This document shows positions 13,768-16,363 of a stretch of DNA of 16,363 bases, piece after piece (position 1 is the first letter of the stretch; every line of letters begins with the position of its first letter). Source of the stretch: CAKSQF01 sp051867915. Its GTDB lineage: Bacteria > Bacillota > Clostridia > Oscillospirales > CAG-272. The stretch covers positions 1-16,363 of the forward strand of contig JBJDZJ010000070.1 of assembly GCA_051867915.1 (NCBI GenBank). Direction: 5' to 3'. The position numbers were made by a program, and so were the translations under genes. The notes under the pieces are model-generated. The model ran no database searches. It was not told the DNA's origin and saw only the letters and a program-made list of their open reading frames with translations.

Positions 13768-13779
13768 GAACAAATGTTC
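13768..13779 (-). promoter_or_regulatory. LexA (SOS) operator
   Basis: The 12-bp sequence GAACATTTGTTC (minus strand) matches the Firmicutes LexA box GAAC-N4-GTTC with both half sites perfect. It covers about +3 to +14 relative to the transcription start predicted from the -10 at 13789-13794, a position that would block transcription. It controls the 90-aa gene and dinB. Confidence 0.88.
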
Positions 13780-13788
13780 TTTTCTGCT

Positions 13789-13817
13789 ATTATAACACAG
13801 GAAATTCTGTTTGTCAA
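13789..13817 (-). promoter_or_regulatory. Full-consensus promoter of the 90-aa protein/dinB operon
   Basis: On the minus strand, TTGACA (13812-13817), a 17-bp spacer and TATAAT (13789-13794) match sigma-A consensus exactly. The LexA operator begins 9 bp downstream of the -10, the layout of a strong promoter held silent by repression. Confidence 0.93.
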
Positions 13818-13976
13818 TAGGAAATGACAGGCAAATTGAAATTTCGATGAAAAAAAGAAAGCGCCGTGTCCCGGCCTTTTCGACTCCTTTCGACACGCAT
13901 CGACAAAAATCAGATGAAATGTCGAATTCTGTCAACGAAAAGTTCGGACTTTTACCAAAAATAATGTCAAAAGGTC

Positions 13977-14005
13977 TTGATTTTTCAAAAAAACAGTGAT
14001 ATAAT
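13977..14005 (+). promoter_or_regulatory. Sigma-A promoter of the two-helix membrane protein gene
   Basis: TTGATT (13977-13982), a 17-bp spacer and TATAAT (14000-14005), preceded by TGA for an extended -10, lie upstream of a leader of about 97 nt. The leader contains a short hairpin, AGGGCC (14063-14068) with GGCCCT (14076-14081), followed by CAAAAAA rather than T residues, so it is not a terminator. Confidence 0.82.
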
Positions 14006-14108
14006 GGCGGCGTTAGAAAAGCCGTAAAAAGAAAGATTGGAATCCAAAAGGTCCATTTAAAAAGGGCCGAAAACAGGCCCTCAAAAAACAGAAAGGAATT
14101 CAGAAAAA

Positions 14109-14723
14109 ATGGAGAAAATCAAAAAGAGAAGGAAGACCGAGCGTGAAATCCGTCAAAGAGATGAAAGGAGATTTCTGACCGCAACAGCTGCCATACTGGC
14201 CGTTCCTCTGTCCGTCCTGTCCGTCGCCGTCACCGTTCCGATCACCGTTGCCATGATTCTTCCCCCTTGGTACGCCTTCGCAGCATCGGGGATTCTATAC
14301 CTGATTCTGTGGGCGGCGGGTCGGATCTATCTGGAGGCAGTGAAGCGTCGGGAATTGGAGAACATGGCATATCTTGCCGACACCATTGCCGATCCGGTGG
14401 AGTTCCGATGTCCCATTACCTTCCGTGACGGTGCAAACCGCTGTCCCGGATACCTGCTTCTGACCTACGACGAGTGTTATCTGTTCGCCAAGGGAAAGGG
14501 CGGACTGCTGACCCCTGTACAGGATATGGAAACCGAAAAAATCTGCCTGCGCAAATCCGAAGTTTTTGAGGTTCAGGTGGTTTCCGAGCGCAGAGTCAAC
14601 CTGATGCTCACCGCCGACGCCGGCTATCAACTGACCGTCTTCCCCCTGAAAAGGCTGATCTACTGCATGGACCGGGATTCCTGGAACATCGGCGGAAAGA
14701 TTGCTTACAGCCATAGGAACTGA
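14109..14723 (+). CDS. Two-helix membrane protein with cytoplasmic beta-rich domain
   Basis: This is a 204-residue protein of unknown function. A strongly basic N-terminus (KIKKRRKTEREIRQRDERR) precedes two membrane helices at about 24-51 and 54-75. The soluble C-terminal part, about 95-195, has repeated short strands (GYLLLTYDECYLFAKG, VFEVQVVSERRVNLMLTADAG, YQLTVFPL) in a pattern like PH/GRAM-type membrane-associated domains of bacteria. That comparison is structural intuition, not a family match. ATG 14109 has AAAGGA at 14092-14097 with 11-base spacing. It is a single-gene unit with its own promoter and converges on the phosphodiesterase gene. Confidence 0.82.
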   Translation: MEKIKKRRKTEREIRQRDERRFLTATAAILAVPLSVLSVAVTVPITVAMILPPWYAFAASGILYLILWAAGRIYLEAVKRRELENMAYLADTIADPVEFRCPITFRDGANRCPGYLLLTYDECYLFAKGKGGLLTPVQDMETEKICLRKSEVFEVQVVSERRVNLMLTADAGYQLTVFPLKRLIYCMDRDSWNIGGKIAYSHRN

Positions 14724-14731
14724 CGGCGCCA

Positions 14732-14826
14732 ATCCGACAGCCTGTCGGACAAACCGGCTGTCGGATTCGGGACAAAACCGAATACATCGAAGCGGGCTGA
14801 CGCAAAGCGGAATTTGCGTCAGCCCG
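14732..14826. terminator. Hairpin cluster between convergent genes
   Basis: There are two structures. ATCCGACAGCC (14732-14742) pairs perfectly with GGCTGTCGGAT (14756-14766). Then CGGGCTGACGCAAA (14793-14806) pairs perfectly with TTTGCGTCAGCCCG (14813-14826) around a 6-nt loop. The second is followed by AAGTTTATTCTATATTGTTTT on the + strand and CTTCGATGTATTCGGTTTT on the other, so T-tracts are imperfect. It probably ends transcription from both the membrane-protein gene and the phosphodiesterase gene. Confidence 0.65.
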
Positions 14827-14845
14827 AAGTTTATTCTATATTGTT

Positions 14846-15565
14846 TTATTCCAGAATGTTTGTGGTCAGATAGTCCACACCCATCTTCACCAGTTCTTCC
14901 GCCCGCTCCGGCCGATCCACCGTCCAGCAGTTGATCGCAATGCCTGCCTCTTTCAGCGCTGCCACCGATTCGGCAGTAAGCCGATCCTCCCGGATATCCA
15001 GATCAAAGCCCTCCGCCGTCAGCCGTCCGATCAGCTCCGGATCCACCGGATGATCGGTAAGAAACTGAACCGGATGTCCGGGAAGCAATTTTCTCAGCTC
15101 CACCAGATTCTCAAAGGAAAAGGAAATGAAAACCGTCTGTTCCAGCTGACCGATGCTTCTCGCCAATTCGATGATTTTCCGCAGATCCTCGGCGGTAAAG
15201 TTCCCTTTCAGCTCCAGCACCGACACCTTACCGTAGCATTTGCACACCGAAAAATACTCTTCGGGCAGAGGCAGAATCAGATCGCCCCGTGCTCTTCCCT
15301 CTTTATCGGTCAGACGCAGGGAACGGAGTTCGGCAAGGGTGGAATTCTCCACCTCTATGTCCCGATCTGCCACCCTTCCCGTACGGCCGTCATGAATCAG
15401 CACATAGCCGCCGTCTGCCGTCCGATGGACATCGGTCTCAATTCCGTAATAACTTCGGTTTCCCGCGGCAACAAAGGCGGCGACGGTATTCTCCCGTTCG
15501 ATTCCCGAAAGCCCTCTGTGGGCAATGATTTTGGTATTCTTTTTTTCAATTCCCATCGGTTTCAT
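14846..15565 (-). CDS. Glycerophosphodiester phosphodiesterase
   Basis: This 239-residue enzyme hydrolyses glycerophosphodiesters (from phospholipid breakdown or teichoic acids) to glycerol-3-phosphate and an alcohol, using a TIM barrel and a divalent metal. Motifs are in order: IAHRGLSGIERENT (14-27) with catalytic His16, GIETDVH (41-47) with metal ligands Glu43 and Asp45, and IHDG (57-60) with catalytic His58. SVLELKG and the C-terminal INCWTVD strand follow. Length is typical of the cytoplasmic bacterial form, and there is no signal peptide. ATG 15565 has GGAGGAG at 15574-15580 with 8-base spacing. The small membrane protein gene ends 33 bp upstream, so they are probably cotranscribed. It might supply glycerol-3-phosphate, but the true substrate is unknown. 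Confidence 0.94.
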   Translation of the reverse strand: MKPMGIEKKNTKIIAHRGLSGIERENTVAAFVAAGNRSYYGIETDVHRTADGGYVLIHDGRTGRVADRDIEVENSTLAELRSLRLTDKEGRARGDLILPLPEEYFSVCKCYGKVSVLELKGNFTAEDLRKIIELARSIGQLEQTVFISFSFENLVELRKLLPGHPVQFLTDHPVDPELIGRLTAEGFDLDIREDRLTAESVAALKEAGIAINCWTVDRPERAEELVKMGVDYLTTNILE

Positions 15566-15598
15566 CGGAAAATCTCCTCCATTTTCATCTTATGACAA

Positions 15599-15928
15599 TC
15601 AGAACTCGCCGACCAAAAAAACGATTTTGAAAATTGCCCATAGCAGGGCAAGAATCAGAAGTCCGAGTGTGACAAAAAAATGGACATCCGCCTTTTTGTT
15701 TGCCATCAACCGCCGAATCCACAAAATGACGCCGCAAATCAGGCAAATGGGGCAAAGCAGAGCCTGTATCAGAGTCAGGTACAGATAAAGCATGGAAAAA
15801 ACCAAGGCGAGAACGCCCTGATCCGATCCGCCGAGTCCGTAGCAGATCAGATCCAACGCCGCCATACCTGCCAGCGTGATGCAGAAGCCGTACAGGGACG
15901 GCAACGGGGATTTTTGTTTCTGTTTCAT
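15599..15928 (-). CDS. Small multi-pass membrane protein, unknown function
   Basis: This 109-residue, very hydrophobic protein has three or four membrane helices: about 12-32, 36-70 (long enough for two) and 85-107. A basic cytoplasmic loop, RRLMANKK, sits before the last helix. No motif indicates a function. ATG 15928 is preceded by AAGGA (15939-15943) at 10-base spacing; ATG 15952 lacks a ribosome binding site. It lies between the Nudix gene (76 bp upstream) and the phosphodiesterase gene (33 bp downstream) on the same strand, so an operon is likely. Confidence 0.78.
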   Translation of the reverse strand: MKQKQKSPLPSLYGFCITLAGMAALDLICYGLGGSDQGVLALVFSMLYLYLTLIQALLCPICLICGVILWIRRLMANKKADVHFFVTLGLLILALLWAIFKIVFLVGEF

Positions 15929-16004
15929 TGAATGTTCTTCCTTACATAACATTTGCTCGGGCAGTCGGGAACCCGATTCTCAGCCCGAACGGGGTATTTT
16001 CTGC

Positions 16005-16363
16005 CTATTGATTGGCTTTCGGTTTCCTTAAAAGACGGATCACACGATCCAGCAGCGAACGGTAGGTGGGTGCAAGCTCATTCTTGATCCGGTTCTCGGG
16101 GATCCAGCGATAGCCTGCGATCTCCCGACCGGGGAATCCGGGTTCGCCTTCCACCTTCGCCAGAAAGAGAACCACCCGCTTTTCGATCTTCTGAGCGATG
16201 GGATAGTGAATTTCCCCTCTGAAATCGGGATGGAGCGTCACATGAAAGCCGGTTTCCTCCCGGATTTCACGGATTGCGGTTTCCGCCTCGCTTTCCCCCG
16301 CCTCCATATGGCCTTTGGGAAAACTCCATGTGTTGGAACGGCGCTGTAAAAGAAGAAGATATT
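16005..16363 (-). CDS. Nudix (MutT-type) hydrolase, 5' end beyond the window
   Basis: The coding region runs off the right edge; about 118 residues are visible and roughly 20 N-terminal residues are missing. The Nudix box GX5EX7REUXEEXGU is intact, with its glycine in FPKGHMEAGE and its core REIREETGF. The visible start LLLLQRRSNTWSFPKGHMEA is the usual strand before the box in Ap4A-hydrolase/MutT-like enzymes of Firmicutes. These enzymes cleave nucleoside diphosphates linked to another group, such as oxidised nucleotides or dinucleoside polyphosphates; which one cannot be told. An internal ATG at 16307 lies within the Nudix box and is not the start. The gene is upstream of the small membrane protein gene on the same strand. 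Confidence 0.92.
   Translation of the reverse strand, partial: YLLLLQRRSNTWSFPKGHMEAGESEAETAIREIREETGFHVTLHPDFRGEIHYPIAQKIEKRVVLFLAKVEGEPGFPGREIAGYRWIPENRIKNELAPTYRSLLDRVIRLLRKPKANQ

Noticed and set aside
13811..13999. 62-codon + strand frame upstream of the 14109 gene
   Set aside because: It has no ribosome binding site, runs through the promoter at 13977-14005 and overlaps the -35 of the dinB operon promoter.

Overview
The window looks like a chromosomal stretch from a Gram-positive, moderate-GC member of the Clostridia, most likely an Oscillospirales/Ruminococcaceae-type gut bacterium. The evidence is strong AGGAGG-type ribosome binding sites, frequent TTG and GTG starts, near-consensus sigma-A promoters (TTGACA, 17-bp spacer, TATAAT), a Firmicutes-type LexA box, a lipoprotein, and a surface protein with a degenerate sortase-like tail. 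The taxon is inferred from style and gene families; no rRNA or marker gene is present. I see no tRNA, rRNA, CRISPR array, transposase or phage gene.

Region 1 (about 1-3130, + strand) is an AT-richer accessory block. It holds two multi-pass membrane proteins, a perfectly phased 448-bp tandem duplication encoding two nearly identical 116-aa membrane-anchored proteins, another single-pass protein, and a short remnant that resembles the first helix of a DUF1648-type membrane protein. Region 2 (3156-4112, +) is a self-contained unit: promoter, SGNH-hydrolase lipoprotein, terminator.

Region 3 (4136-8802, - strand) reads leftward. A MATE exporter has a strong promoter and a leader of about 140 nt. 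It is followed by a small PAS protein, a GNAT acetyltransferase, and a promoter-driven trio: an Lrp/AsnC regulator, a protein corresponding only to the N-terminal domain of PxpB/KipI, and a divergent PxpC/KipA. The last two overlap by 14 bp and lack much of what 5-oxoprolinase subunits normally conserve. Region 4 (8884-10317, +) carries a cytoplasmic SGNH hydrolase and an AAG-family 3-methyladenine DNA glycosylase, ending in a perfect 18-bp terminator stem.

Region 5 (10575-13817, -) contains a secreted discoidin-domain surface protein with its own consensus promoter and an SOS unit: promoter with a LexA box at the transcription start, a 90-aa protein of unknown function, and a Y-family DNA polymerase. 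Region 6 (13977-14723, +) encodes a two-helix membrane protein with its own promoter. Region 7 (14846-16363, -) holds a glycerophosphodiester phosphodiesterase, a small membrane protein and the 3' part of a Nudix hydrolase gene, probably cotranscribed.

The best candidates for something undescribed are the Lrp / truncated PxpB / degenerate PxpC trio, the LexA-controlled small protein paired with the Y-family polymerase, and the tandem 116-aa gene pair with a 174-bp perfectly identical core between diverged ends.
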